A DNA stretch of 7,906 nt from Anaerolineales bacterium. GTDB taxonomy: Bacteria; Chloroflexota; Anaerolineae; 4572-78; J111. The translations under genes and the position numbers were made by a program. Every line of letters begins with the position of its first letter. Within the stretch, counting starts at the first letter, position 1. The stretch lies in assembly GCA_012032575.1 (NCBI GenBank), contig JAAUSP010000350.1, forward strand, positions 1 to 7,906, written 5' to 3'. This document shows, piece by piece, positions 1-6,586 of the stretch. The notes beneath the pieces were generated by a model that did not search any database, was not told the origin of the DNA, and saw only the letters and a program-made list of their open reading frames with translations.

Positions 1-1201
1 TGCTGGCTGTGCTGACCGACCTGGGCCGGCAAATCGGCCAGTTTATGGCCCGCAAAGAGGCCGAAGCGGCTTTACGGGAGAGCCGGGAACGGCTGGAACT
101 GGTTCTGGAAGGGGCTGAACTGGGCATGTGGGATTGGCACATCCCCAGCGCCAGGCAGTTTTTAACGAGCGCTGGGCTGCAATGCTGGGCTACAGCCTGG
201 CCGAAGTTGAGCCGCGCCTGAGCGCCTGGCAAAATTTAGTTCATCCTGACGATCTGGCCCGCGTGAGCGAAGCGCTGCAGGCCCACCTGGCCGGACAGAC
301 ACCCCTTTATCAAACCGAACACCGCATGCGCACCAAAACGGGCGAATGGAAATGGATTTTGGACATCGGCAAGGTGCAAGAGCGGGATGCCCAGGGCCGG
401 CCGGTGCGGGCCAGGGGTATCTACCAGGATATTACCGCCGCCAAACTGCTGGAAGAACGGCTGCGCCGGGTTGAAAAAATGGAGGCGGTAGGCCAACTGG
501 CCGCCGGTATGGCCCATCATTACAACAATATGCTCACCACCATCATTGGCTATACCTCGCTGGCGCTGTACCGGCTGCCGCCCAACGATCCCCTGACAAC
601 GCATCTTAAACCGGTTTTGGCCACCGCCGAACAGGCCGCCGCGCTGGTCCGGCAGCTCCTGGCCTTTGCCCGCAAGCAGCTTCTTCAGCCCAAAACGGTC
701 AGCCTTAACGAGTTGATCCTCAAAGCACAGTCGGAGTTGAAACAGAATTTACCCGCGCTGGTGGAGCTGGTTACCTATCTGGCCCCGGATTTGAGCCAGG
801 TGCAGGTAGACCCCGGCCAGTTTGAGCACCTGCTGTTGAGCCTGACCACCAACGCCGGCGAGGCCATGCCCCGTGGGGGACAATTGACTCTGACCACCCG
901 CAATGTCAGCCTCGGTTTGGTGGAGGCCGAGCTGTATGAACTGCCGCCGGGCGACTATGTTCTGTTGACCGTCAAAGATACCGGCCGGGGACTGAGCGAT
1001 ACCGTCAAGGCCCATCTCTTTGAGCCTTTCTTTACCACCAAGCCGGTGGGTCAGGGGACCGGGCTGAGCCTGGCCATGGCCCTGGGCATTGCCAAACAGC
1101 ACGGCGGCCACCTGCTGGCCGAAAGCCAGCCGGGGCAGGGCGCTATTTTTATGCTTTACCTGCCGTGTTTGGCTCCACCTGCAAACTCTGCGGCAGAATA
1201 A
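1..1201 (+). CDS. PAS-domain sensor histidine kinase, 5'-partial and frameshifted near 150
   Basis: This is the C-terminal part of a two-component sensor kinase that would autophosphorylate on histidine and pass the phosphate to a response regulator. The reading frame is open from base 3, so the start lies outside the window. In order: the end of an upstream region leading into a linker helix (about 10-100), a PAS domain with its PAC segment (about 90-450), a HisKA dimerisation helix with phosphoacceptor His at 515-517 (context MAHHYNN), and an HATPase with N box Asn at 851-853, G1 box (VKDTGRG, Asp 977-979), F box (FEPFFTTK) and G2 box (GQGTGLSLAM). Translation switches frame near 150: the upstream frame gives WDWHIPS and the downstream frame gives QAVFNERWAAMLGYS. 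One extra G after 150 would join them as IPSGQAVFNERW. No receiver domain follows; the stop is TAA at 1199-1201. The downstream neighbour is convergent, so the partner regulator is not visible here. The family call is secure; the signal sensed is unknown. Confidence 0.9.
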
Positions 1202-1222
1202 CAACCCCTCAGTGTTGGGTAG

Positions 1223-1241
1223 GTCACGTTTGTAACGTGAC
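1223..1241. repeat. perfect 8-bp inverted repeat between convergent genes
   Basis: GTCACGTT (1223-1230) and AACGTGAC (1234-1241) are perfect reverse complements separated by TGT. The hairpin sits in the 74-bp gap between the histidine kinase stop and the stop of the converging PLP-enzyme gene, so it could help end transcription from both sides. No T tract follows it on either strand, so it is not a classical intrinsic terminator. A short dispersed palindrome or a regulator binding site are alternatives. Confidence 0.6.
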
Positions 1242-1275
1242 GGCTTGGCATTTCCATTATTTGGGTGGGAGAGGC

Positions 1276-2325
1276 TTATTGCACCGCCCCCCGCGCAGCC
1301 ACCGGCCAAATCACCTCGACCTTGCCGCCGCGCACCCCGGCCACATGGTTGAACAGATTGCTGACTACGCAGCAGTGGTTGGGAATCACTGTGACCCGTT
1401 CGCCGATCTCCGGCTTGCGGGCACAGCGGGAGAAATCTACGTGGCCGTGTTCCTCGGATTGGCCGTAATAAACCGCCTCCGGGTATTCCAGGATCAGGCC
1501 GTGTCCTTCCAGGCCCAACAGGTCGGACGAAAAGGTTTTGCTGCCGCCGTCAATAATGCCCCGGTCGGGGGTGGGGCGGCTGACCACGCTGGTAATGACC
1601 TTGAGCGAGCAATCTTCCAGCTTCATGGCTCCATTTTTGAGGGTGTAGCGGTCGCCGTAGATATACATGCCGGCCCGGTACTCGTTGACTTCGGGGTGGG
1701 TGTGGGCCTGCCAGGTGCCCGGCGTGCCGCCGCCGCTGACCCGCCCGATGACCAGCCCATCGGCGGCCAGCAGAGCGCGGGTGGCGACGACAAACGGATC
1801 GGTGTTCTGATTGCTGGGGTAAGTCATCAGCCCGCCAAAACGCAAGCCGGGCGAGCGGGCAATCAGCCGGGCCAGGTCCGCCGCTTCCTGGGGCGTCTGC
1901 ACCCCGCAGCGACCCAGGCCGCTGTCGAACTCGACCAGTGTTTCCAGTTCCAGCCCTTCGGCCTGGGCCGTCGCCGCCAGGCCGCGCAGCGTAAATTCGG
2001 AGTCGGCCGTCACGCTCAGGTTGACCCGGCGAGCCAGGCGCATCAAGCGTTCCAATTTACGCGCGCCGATGATGTTGTAGGGCAAAAAAATATCGCGGAT
2101 ACCGGCCTGGGCCATCACCTCGGCCTCGCCGATTTTCTGGCAGGTAATCCCCACCGCCCCGGCCTGAAGCTGCATGTGGGCAATTTCGGGGATTTTGTGG
2201 GTTTTGATGTGGGGCCGGTTGGCAATGCCATGTTCGTCCAGATAGTGTTGGAAGCGATTAATATTGGCTTCGAGCTTGTCCAATTCCACAATGGCGGCGG
2301 GGGTATCTAACTCTTCGACATGCAT
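1276..2325 (-). CDS. D-threonine aldolase / D-serine dehydratase-like PLP enzyme (fold-type III)
   Basis: A 349-residue cytoplasmic enzyme of the alanine racemase N-terminal fold family that includes D-threonine aldolase, D-serine dehydratase and D-3-hydroxyaspartate aldolase; these act on D-beta-hydroxy amino acids using PLP and a metal ion. The N-terminal ELDTPA motif and RPHIKTHK (residues 37-44) mark the family; Lys41 is the expected Schiff-base lysine. Near the C-terminus PNHCC (315-319) supplies the His-x-Cys pair (His317, Cys319) that matches the metal-site motif I recall for this family. VEFDSGLGRCGV, the GGG phosphate-binding turn and the closing ARG motif also fit. The length is close to family norm and the frame is intact. 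The start is supported by GAGG at 2333-2336, seven bases from ATG. It lies 14 bp after the RraA-like gene and is probably the last gene of an operon with it and the M19 dipeptidase. The exact substrate is not decidable from sequence. Confidence 0.88.
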   Translation of the reverse strand: MHVEELDTPAAIVELDKLEANINRFQHYLDEHGIANRPHIKTHKIPEIAHMQLQAGAVGITCQKIGEAEVMAQAGIRDIFLPYNIIGARKLERLMRLARRVNLSVTADSEFTLRGLAATAQAEGLELETLVEFDSGLGRCGVQTPQEAADLARLIARSPGLRFGGLMTYPSNQNTDPFVVATRALLAADGLVIGRVSGGGTPGTWQAHTHPEVNEYRAGMYIYGDRYTLKNGAMKLEDCSLKVITSVVSRPTPDRGIIDGGSKTFSSDLLGLEGHGLILEYPEAVYYGQSEEHGHVDFSRCARKPEIGERVTVIPNHCCVVSNLFNHVAGVRGGKVEVIWPVAARGAVQ

Positions 2326-2339
2326 TAATGCACCTCACT

Positions 2340-2997
2340 TTACAAAATGCCGTATTTCTTAAAAGCGTCTGCGGACAGCATGCCCTGTTCCAGCTCTATT
2401 TTGATCACCTTTTCGGCCCGCGCTTTTTCCAGGGCTTCGCTGAAAACCTCGGCCTCGACCCGCTGCGGCACTACCACCACCCCATCAATATCGCCAATCA
2501 GCATATCGCCCGGCTGAATCCGCACCCCGCCGATTTCCACATCTACCCGGTAATCAATCACCCGGCCCCGCCCCTTTTGATCCTGGGCAAAGCGACCCAC
2601 GCAAAAACGGGGAACTCCATCTCCAAAATGCCCTGGTATCGCGCACATAACCGTTGAGCAGCGCCCCGGTCGCCCCCCGCGCTCTGGCCGCAGTAGACAT
2701 CAACTCGCCCCACATGGCATAGCGAGCCGACGCGCCGCTGGCTACGTAAATTTCACCCTGTTTCAAATCATCCAGGGCGGCAAACAGCAGGCCATAAGAG
2801 TCTTTGCTGTCATAAACGTTGGCTTCCAGCACCGTCATGGCGCGTCCCACCAGCAGCATGTCGGGGGCCAATCCCTGGATTTCCGGCGGTAGAAACTGGT
2901 TGGTGTAACCGTGATTATCTAAAATATCCCCGATTACCGCCGTAAACAACTCGGCCCGGATCAGGGCCATCAACTCCTGGTCATTCTGCCATTCCAT
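2340..2997 (-). CDS. RraA-like / HMG-aldolase family protein, broken by two frameshifts
   Basis: This belongs to the RraA-like family (once annotated as dimethylmenaquinone methyltransferase), whose members include 4-hydroxy-4-methyl-2-oxoglutarate aldolase/oxaloacetate decarboxylase. The first frame (2997 down to about 2633) gives a normal N-terminal half with WGELMSTAA (residues 96-104) and GYVRD (116-120), the Arg-Asp pair that binds substrate and metal in the aldolases. The last frame (about 2600 to 2340) gives VGRFAQDQKGRGRV, IQPGDMLIGDIDGVVVVP and a helical C-terminus. Between them, only the third frame encodes the expected GILEMEFPVFA. Two missing bases, one in the G run at 2631-2633 and one around 2601-2607, would restore a continuous protein of about 219 residues, normal for the family. 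The start has AGAGGA at 3003-3008. It sits 29 bp after the repaired M19 gene and 14 bp before the PLP enzyme, in one operon. Function within the family is unassigned, and as read the gene cannot make a full protein. Confidence 0.85.
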
Positions 2998-3026
2998 AGG
3001 TTTCCTCTGTTGGTCTCAAATTTTTG

Positions 3027-4141
3027 TTAGTTGGTTTCATCCGTGTCTGCCGGCGAGTCCTCATCCCAATCCCAGCTTTCATGCAGCAGCCGCAGCCAGT
3101 TGCCGTGCATGATCGCGGCAATGTCCTCAGCCTGATAGCCGCGCCCGGCCAGCAAACCGACCAATTTCTGCAAATCGGCAATGGTATCCAAATCGTGCGG
3201 GGCTTGATTGCGGCCAAAACCACCATCAGATCGGTGCCGATAGCCGCATGGCGGGAATTGCCGGCCAACTGGCAGATGTGGTCAATGTGGTCCACCACAT
3301 CGGCCAGCGTCACCTGGGCATTGCTGCTGTGGCCGATAACCCAACCCGGCTGAAGCATCCAGGCATCAAACGCCGCCCCAATCACCCCGTCCCGCTCGAA
3401 AATGGCCTTAAGCTGCTCATTGCTAAACTGGCGCTGGTGCGGCACCAGGGTGCGGCAGTTGTTATGACTGGCCAGCACCGGCCCGTCGTAAATTTCCAGC
3501 GCTTCCCAAAAGGCCTGGTCCGAAAAATGAGTCACGTCCAAAATCATGCCCAGCCACTCCATTTTAGACAGCAAGGCCAGCCCCAGCTCGGTCAGGCCGA
3601 GTTCGGTGCTGGTGCCGCCGGCGTAGCGACCGGGGCCGTAGTGGGCCGGTCCCACCACCCGCAGACCCGCCTCCCACCACTCCGGCAGCTCGTCGGGGCT
3701 GAGAATGGGGTCGGCGCTTTCCATGCTGATGACAAAGCCCAGCGGCGGTGGGATAACTCCTTCCTGAGGGTCGGCATCCCACCTTTCCCATTCGCCCATG
3801 TGATGGTCCAATTCAACCCGGTTGGTAATGATCCGAATAGCCCCGGCCAGTTCCAGCGCGCGATAATAGGCCAGTTGCCCCCGGGCAATACCAAACGCCT
3901 GGGCCGGCGAGGCATAATCAATGTTTGGCGCAGCCCGGCCGGTCGAACGGGCCAACAGCGTAGCCATACACAGCGCCACCCGGCCCTGGCGCATTTCGGG
4001 CAGCGCTACCGTGCCCTGGCCCCGCCCTTCCCCTGGCGTGCGGTTTTCATGAGTGCGGATGGTGTAGGCCGAAGCCAACAAATCGCGGTTCCACTGCAAG
4101 GCGTTCCAGGCCAGATCGAGATGAGCGTCAATAATCAACAT
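3027..4141 (-). CDS. M19 membrane-dipeptidase-family peptidase, frameshifted near 3226
   Basis: A zinc dipeptidase of family M19 (renal/membrane dipeptidase type), which hydrolyses dipeptides; bacterial members often accept a D-residue at the C-terminal position. Visible metal ligands are His7 and Asp9 (DAHLD), Glu141 (SMESAD), His205 (DVTHFSD) and His226 (ASHNN), plus Asp304 in IGTDL. No signal peptide or membrane segment is seen, so a cytoplasmic enzyme is likely despite the family name. After GTDL the frame changes. As read it runs on as non-homologous sequence to 2981, overlapping the next gene; the neighbouring frame gives the family's DGGFGRNQ and later MHGNWLRLL, ending at TAA 3027-3029. 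One missing G between 3226 and 3227 explains this and gives about 371 residues. The start is supported by AAAGGA at 4150-4155, eight bases from ATG. The repaired gene stops 29 bp before the RraA-like gene. Family call secure; coordinates assume the repaired frame. Confidence 0.88.
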
Positions 4142-4164
4142 TTGAATCGTCCTTTTCTAGGTCT

Positions 4165-4229
4165 GTGGGAGGTTGGAAGGCTGGAAGACTGGCAACTTTC
4201 CAACCTTCCAACCCTCCAACTCTCCATTC
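4165..4229. repeat. inverted octamer array between the M24 and M19 genes
   Basis: Left half, period 8: gtgggagg, ttggaagg, ctggaaga, ctggcaac (4165-4196). Right half, period 8: ttccaacc twice (4198-4205, 4206-4213), then ctccaact and ctccattc (to 4229). The halves are mutually inverted; GGTTGGAAGG (4171-4180) pairs perfectly with CCTTCCAACC (4204-4213). It fills most of the 92-bp gap just after the M24 peptidase stop, ending four bases from it. It could form an RNA hairpin between two cistrons that modulates downstream expression. No T tract is present. Confidence 0.7.
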
Positions 4230-4233
4230 TGCC

Positions 4234-5364
4234 CTACGGCAGACTCTTGTCGTGTTTCGTCAAAATCTCGGCCCCATCGGCTGTGACCAGCAGCGCATCT
4301 TCGACGCGTACCCCGGCCTGGCCGGGCAAATACGTGCCCGGTTCCAGCATGATCACCATTCCCGCCTGCAACACCTCATTATTGTACGGGACAATCCGGG
4401 GCGCTTCGTGCCCAATCACCCCCACACCGTGGCCGGAATGGTGCGGGTAAACCGGATAGCCCGCGTCGGCAATGAACTGGCGTAAGGTTTGATCAATTTC
4501 ACGGGCCACCGCGCCGGGCCGAACCAGTGAGATACCCAGTTCCAGCGCCTCCAGGGCTGTTCGATGCATGGCTGCCTGCTGCGGCGTCGGTTCGCTGGCG
4601 TAATAAGTGGCGCAGCTATCGCTCCAATAGCCGTATAGTATAGTGCTAAGGTCAACAATCAACGAGTCGCCGGGTCGAATTTCGTAATCCAGCGGCCAGC
4701 CGCCGATATTGTTTTCCCGATAACTGACCACGCAGTCGTTGCCCAGCGGCACCCGCCGCCCGGCCGCCTGCTGGATAGCACTGTGAACCTCAGTCCAGAC
4801 ATCAATTTCACGTTGGCCGGCCAGGTCCATCCTCCGGACAACCGTATGCCCCAAATCGGTCAGGGCAAAGTTCTCCCGCAGTTTGGCTAACTCTTCAACA
4901 GTTTTGACCAGCCGCAGCGGCTCAAGCCAGCCGTCCACGGCCACAAAATGCGCTCCCGGCACGGCATCACTCAGCACATCCTGGAAATAAGCCGGCACGT
5001 CCCGCTGTTCAATCCCCACCTTACCCCCGCCAGCACCGATTACCTGGCGCAGCGCCCGCGTCAGGTGATCAGTCCCCGCCAGCGGCTGCTCGATGGTATA
5101 GCCCAGGTGCGTGATAACGGTTCCATCTGACTCCCCGGCAAAAGCGGCGGTATCGGCGGCGTAGGCGTCTACCACCAACAGGGTAAAGTGTCCGGCCTCG
5201 TACCACACCAGCGGTGGCCCACCGGCAAAAAAATTAGGCCCGACCTGCACCGGCGGGGCAAAACCGGTCAACCATTTGACGGTGTAAGGATTGGCCAAAA
5301 GCGCCCGTTCGACACCCTTAGCCTGCAAATGCGCATGCGCTCGTTGTCGTTGTTCCTGATGCAT
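4234..5364 (-). CDS. M24 family metallopeptidase, Xaa-Pro dipeptidase/aminopeptidase type
   Basis: A cytoplasmic dimetal peptidase that typically removes an N-terminal residue preceding proline or splits Xaa-Pro dipeptides. Using the start at 5364 it has 376 residues: an N-terminal creatinase-type domain (about 1-145) and a C-terminal pita-bread catalytic domain (about 150-370). All five metal ligands are present: Asp238 (VDLST), Asp249 (WSDSC), His312 (HHSGHGVG), Glu341 (LEPGTY) and Glu355 (VRVEDALL), so it should be active. An in-frame ATG also exists at 5376, but the GGAGG at 5370-5374 lies five bases before the ATG at 5364, whereas nothing like a ribosome site precedes 5376. The frame is intact. 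Downstream, an octamer repeat array separates it from the M19 dipeptidase; upstream is a 285-bp repeat-filled gap. Other M24 members (creatinase-like hydrolases) are possible; the metal set favours a peptidase. Confidence 0.9.
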   Translation of the reverse strand: MHQEQRQRAHAHLQAKGVERALLANPYTVKWLTGFAPPVQVGPNFFAGGPPLVWYEAGHFTLLVVDAYAADTAAFAGESDGTVITHLGYTIEQPLAGTDHLTRALRQVIGAGGGKVGIEQRDVPAYFQDVLSDAVPGAHFVAVDGWLEPLRLVKTVEELAKLRENFALTDLGHTVVRRMDLAGQREIDVWTEVHSAIQQAAGRRVPLGNDCVVSYRENNIGGWPLDYEIRPGDSLIVDLSTILYGYWSDSCATYYASEPTPQQAAMHRTALEALELGISLVRPGAVAREIDQTLRQFIADAGYPVYPHHSGHGVGVIGHEAPRIVPYNNEVLQAGMVIMLEPGTYLPGQAGVRVEDALLVTADGAEILTKHDKSLP

Positions 5365-5369
5365 TGCTG

Positions 5370-5374
5370 CCTCC
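5370..5374 (-). promoter_or_regulatory. ribosome binding site choosing the M24 peptidase start
   Basis: On the minus strand GGAGG is followed by CAGCA and then ATG at 5364. It overlaps the G of the alternative upstream ATG (5376), which itself has only a T-rich stretch before it. This favours the shorter protein. Confidence 0.7.
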
Positions 5375-5380
5375 ATAAAA

Positions 5381-5453
5381 AGATGCGAAGAAACGTGAGG
5401 CGAGGAGGCGAAAAATTACTTCGCCTCACTTGTCCTCATCTCATCGCCTCATC
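5381..5453. repeat. 73-bp direct repeat, copy 1
   Basis: It matches 5582-5654 at 68 of 73 positions by eye. Internally it is built of 7-8 bp GAGGCGAN-like units on the left and their reverse complements on the right; GTGAGGCGA (5395-5403) pairs with TCGCCTCAC (5421-5429) across an AT-rich centre. It lies immediately upstream of the M24 peptidase start, so it is probably in that gene's 5' leader. Confidence 0.85.
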
Positions 5454-5469
5454 CAATAAAGACGCGAAG

Positions 5470-5581
5470 TAACTGCTCAGCCCTCATGTCATTTCGAGGC
5501 CGTAGGCCGAGAAATCTCTACCGCGCTGCATCGGCCTCGGAGATTTCTCCCTTCGGTCGAAATGACATGGCTGAGTAGTTA
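5470..5581. repeat. palindromic element between two direct repeats
   Basis: A 112-bp interrupted palindrome. ATGTCATTTCGA (5486-5497) pairs perfectly with TCGAAATGACAT (5557-5568). The outer arms continue as TAACTGCTCAGCC against its near-complement with one mismatch and a 3-base bulge. Inside, GAGAAATCTC (5509-5518) pairs with GAGATTTCTC (5540-5549). No ORF or transposase is present. It resembles dispersed REP/MITE-like sequences that I have the impression of seeing in other bacterial genomes, but this was not verified. Its right end touches the start of direct repeat copy 2. Confidence 0.8.
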
Positions 5582-5654
5582 AGATGCGAGGAGGCGTGAG
5601 GCGAGGAGGCGAAAAATTACTTCGCCTCACTTGTCCTCGCCTCATCGCCTCATC
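5582..5654. repeat. 73-bp direct repeat, copy 2
   Basis: The second copy of the repeat at 5381-5453, with five differences. GAGGCG units start at 5591, 5598 and 5606, and inverted units follow from about 5621. Its last five bases overlap the 3' end of the dehydrogenase gene: the TGA stop (5650-5652) and part of the final Arg codon lie inside the repeat. Confidence 0.85.
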
Positions 5655-6424
5655 TTAAAGTAAATCCGCCGTCCACCTTTAGCGTGCTGCCGGTAATGTA
5701 GTCGGCGTCGTCGCTGGCCAGAAAAACGGCGGCGCGGCCAATATCGGCGGGCGTGCCCATCCGGCCCCAGGGGATCAATCTCGCCCCGGCCTCCAGTTCA
5801 GCCTCGCTGGCAAGTTGGCGCTCGCCGGGCGTGTCAATCCAGCCGGGATTGATGATATTGACATTGATCCGGTACTCGGCCAGTTCAGCCGCCAGAGTCC
5901 GGCCCAGGTGATTAATGGCGGCTTTGGCCATATTATAAGGGGCGCTGGTCCGCAGCGGAATTTCGGCCAACACCGAGCCGATGATGATAATTTTGCCACC
6001 GGGCCGGCCCTGTCATGGCCTGGGCGACCTCTGCTGCGCCCCCATCTCGGCAGGTATGGTAGACCCCAAACTGGCTCACTTCGAGGGTGCGCAGCACATT
6101 CGGCCACTGCGCCTCGACGGTCAATTCGCGCACAGTCACGGCGGCATTGGCCGCCACGATATCGAGGCGGCCAAAATGGGCAATGCTAGCCGCCACCATC
6201 ATCGCCACCTGTTCCCGGTCGGACACGTCGGCGTATTGCACCCACGCCCGCTGTCCCATCTTTTCGATGGCCGCTGCGGTATCGCGGGCATCGAACGCGC
6301 CGGTGGGCGGCAAATCGTTGACCACCACATCGGCCCCGGCCTCGGCCAGGCACAGAGCCACGCCCTGCCCAATACCCCGCGCCGCGCCCGTCACCAGAGC
6401 TATTTTGCCTGCAAGTCGCTTCAT
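5650..6424 (-). CDS. short-chain dehydrogenase/reductase, frameshifted near 6013
   Basis: A Rossmann-fold oxidoreductase of the classical SDR family, likely interconverting a hydroxyl and a keto group. TGAARGIG (residues 12-19) is the nucleotide-binding glycine motif; Asp37 at the end of strand 2 (VVVND) suggests NAD(H) over NADP(H). The NNAG-like position reads NAAV (93-96). After FGVYHTCR the first frame drifts off and ends at 5933. The second frame supplies GGKIIIIGS (catalytic Ser), YNMAK (catalytic Tyr and Lys), NIINPGWIDTPGE, and the typical end ITGSTLKVDGGF. One extra base (or two missing) in ATGACAG at 6010-6016 would join them as QAMQGRPGGKII, giving about 257 residues, normal for SDRs. 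Start: ATG 6424 with AAGGA at 6432-6436; an in-frame TTG at 6448 is less likely. Repeat-filled gaps flank it on both sides, so its operon membership is uncertain. Confidence 0.87.
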
Positions 6425-6431
6425 CCTCAAG

Positions 6432-6436
6432 TCCTT
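6432..6436 (-). promoter_or_regulatory. ribosome binding site choosing the SDR start
   Basis: AAGGA on the minus strand, seven bases before ATG 6424. The start it selects places the glycine-rich motif at residues 12-19, as usual for SDRs, and argues against the upstream TTG at 6448. Confidence 0.6.
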
Positions 6437-6476
6437 AGAGAGTTCCAATATTTAAATCATCCCGAAATCTTAACGG

Positions 6477-6548
6477 GCGTGATGCGTGAAACGTGATACG
6501 TGAGGACTTTTGGCGTAAATTCATCACGCATCACGTATCACGTATCAC
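6477..6548. repeat. inverted heptamer array (4 + 4 units)
   Basis: Left: gcgtgat, gcgtgaa, acgtgat, acgtgag (6477-6504). A 16-bp spacer follows (6505-6520). Right: tcatcac, gcatcac, gtatcac, gtatcac (6521-6548). ACGTGATACGTGA (6491-6503) pairs perfectly with 6531-6543, and CGTGATGCGTGA (6478-6489) pairs with 6524-6535, so several registers of pairing are possible. It occupies the 162-bp gap between the aminotransferase stop and the SDR start; nothing else is recognised in that gap. Confidence 0.85.
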
Positions 6549-6586
6549 AGAGGTGGGACAATTATTTTTTCGGAACTGCCTTACTA

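Noticed and set aside
1165..2310. Long plus-strand open frame (381 codons)
   Set aside because: It is antisense to the PLP enzyme gene, whose motifs (RPHIKTHK, PNHCC) and ribosome site are clear; the plus-strand translation is low-complexity A/G/Q-rich sequence with no recognisable domain.
2600..2634. Programmed ribosomal frameshifting in the RraA-like gene
   Set aside because: Two shifts are needed within about 30 bp, with no slippery heptamer or stimulatory structure recognised; frameshifts in three other genes favour a common technical cause.
3248..4450. Long plus-strand open frame (400 codons)
   Set aside because: It is antisense to the M19 gene and runs through the octamer repeat into the M24 gene. 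Its translation resembles no family; the antisense frame is open because of high GC.
5470..5581. Autonomous insertion sequence
   Set aside because: The element is about 112 bp with no coding capacity; at most it is a non-autonomous element, and no clear target duplication was found.
5381..5654. CRISPR array
   Set aside because: There are only two 73-bp repeats, each internally palindromic, separated by another palindrome; no regular spacers and no cas gene.
6477..6548. Replication-origin iterons or a plasmid origin
   Set aside because: The units are inverted rather than one-directional, and there is no replication initiator gene or DnaA-box cluster in view.
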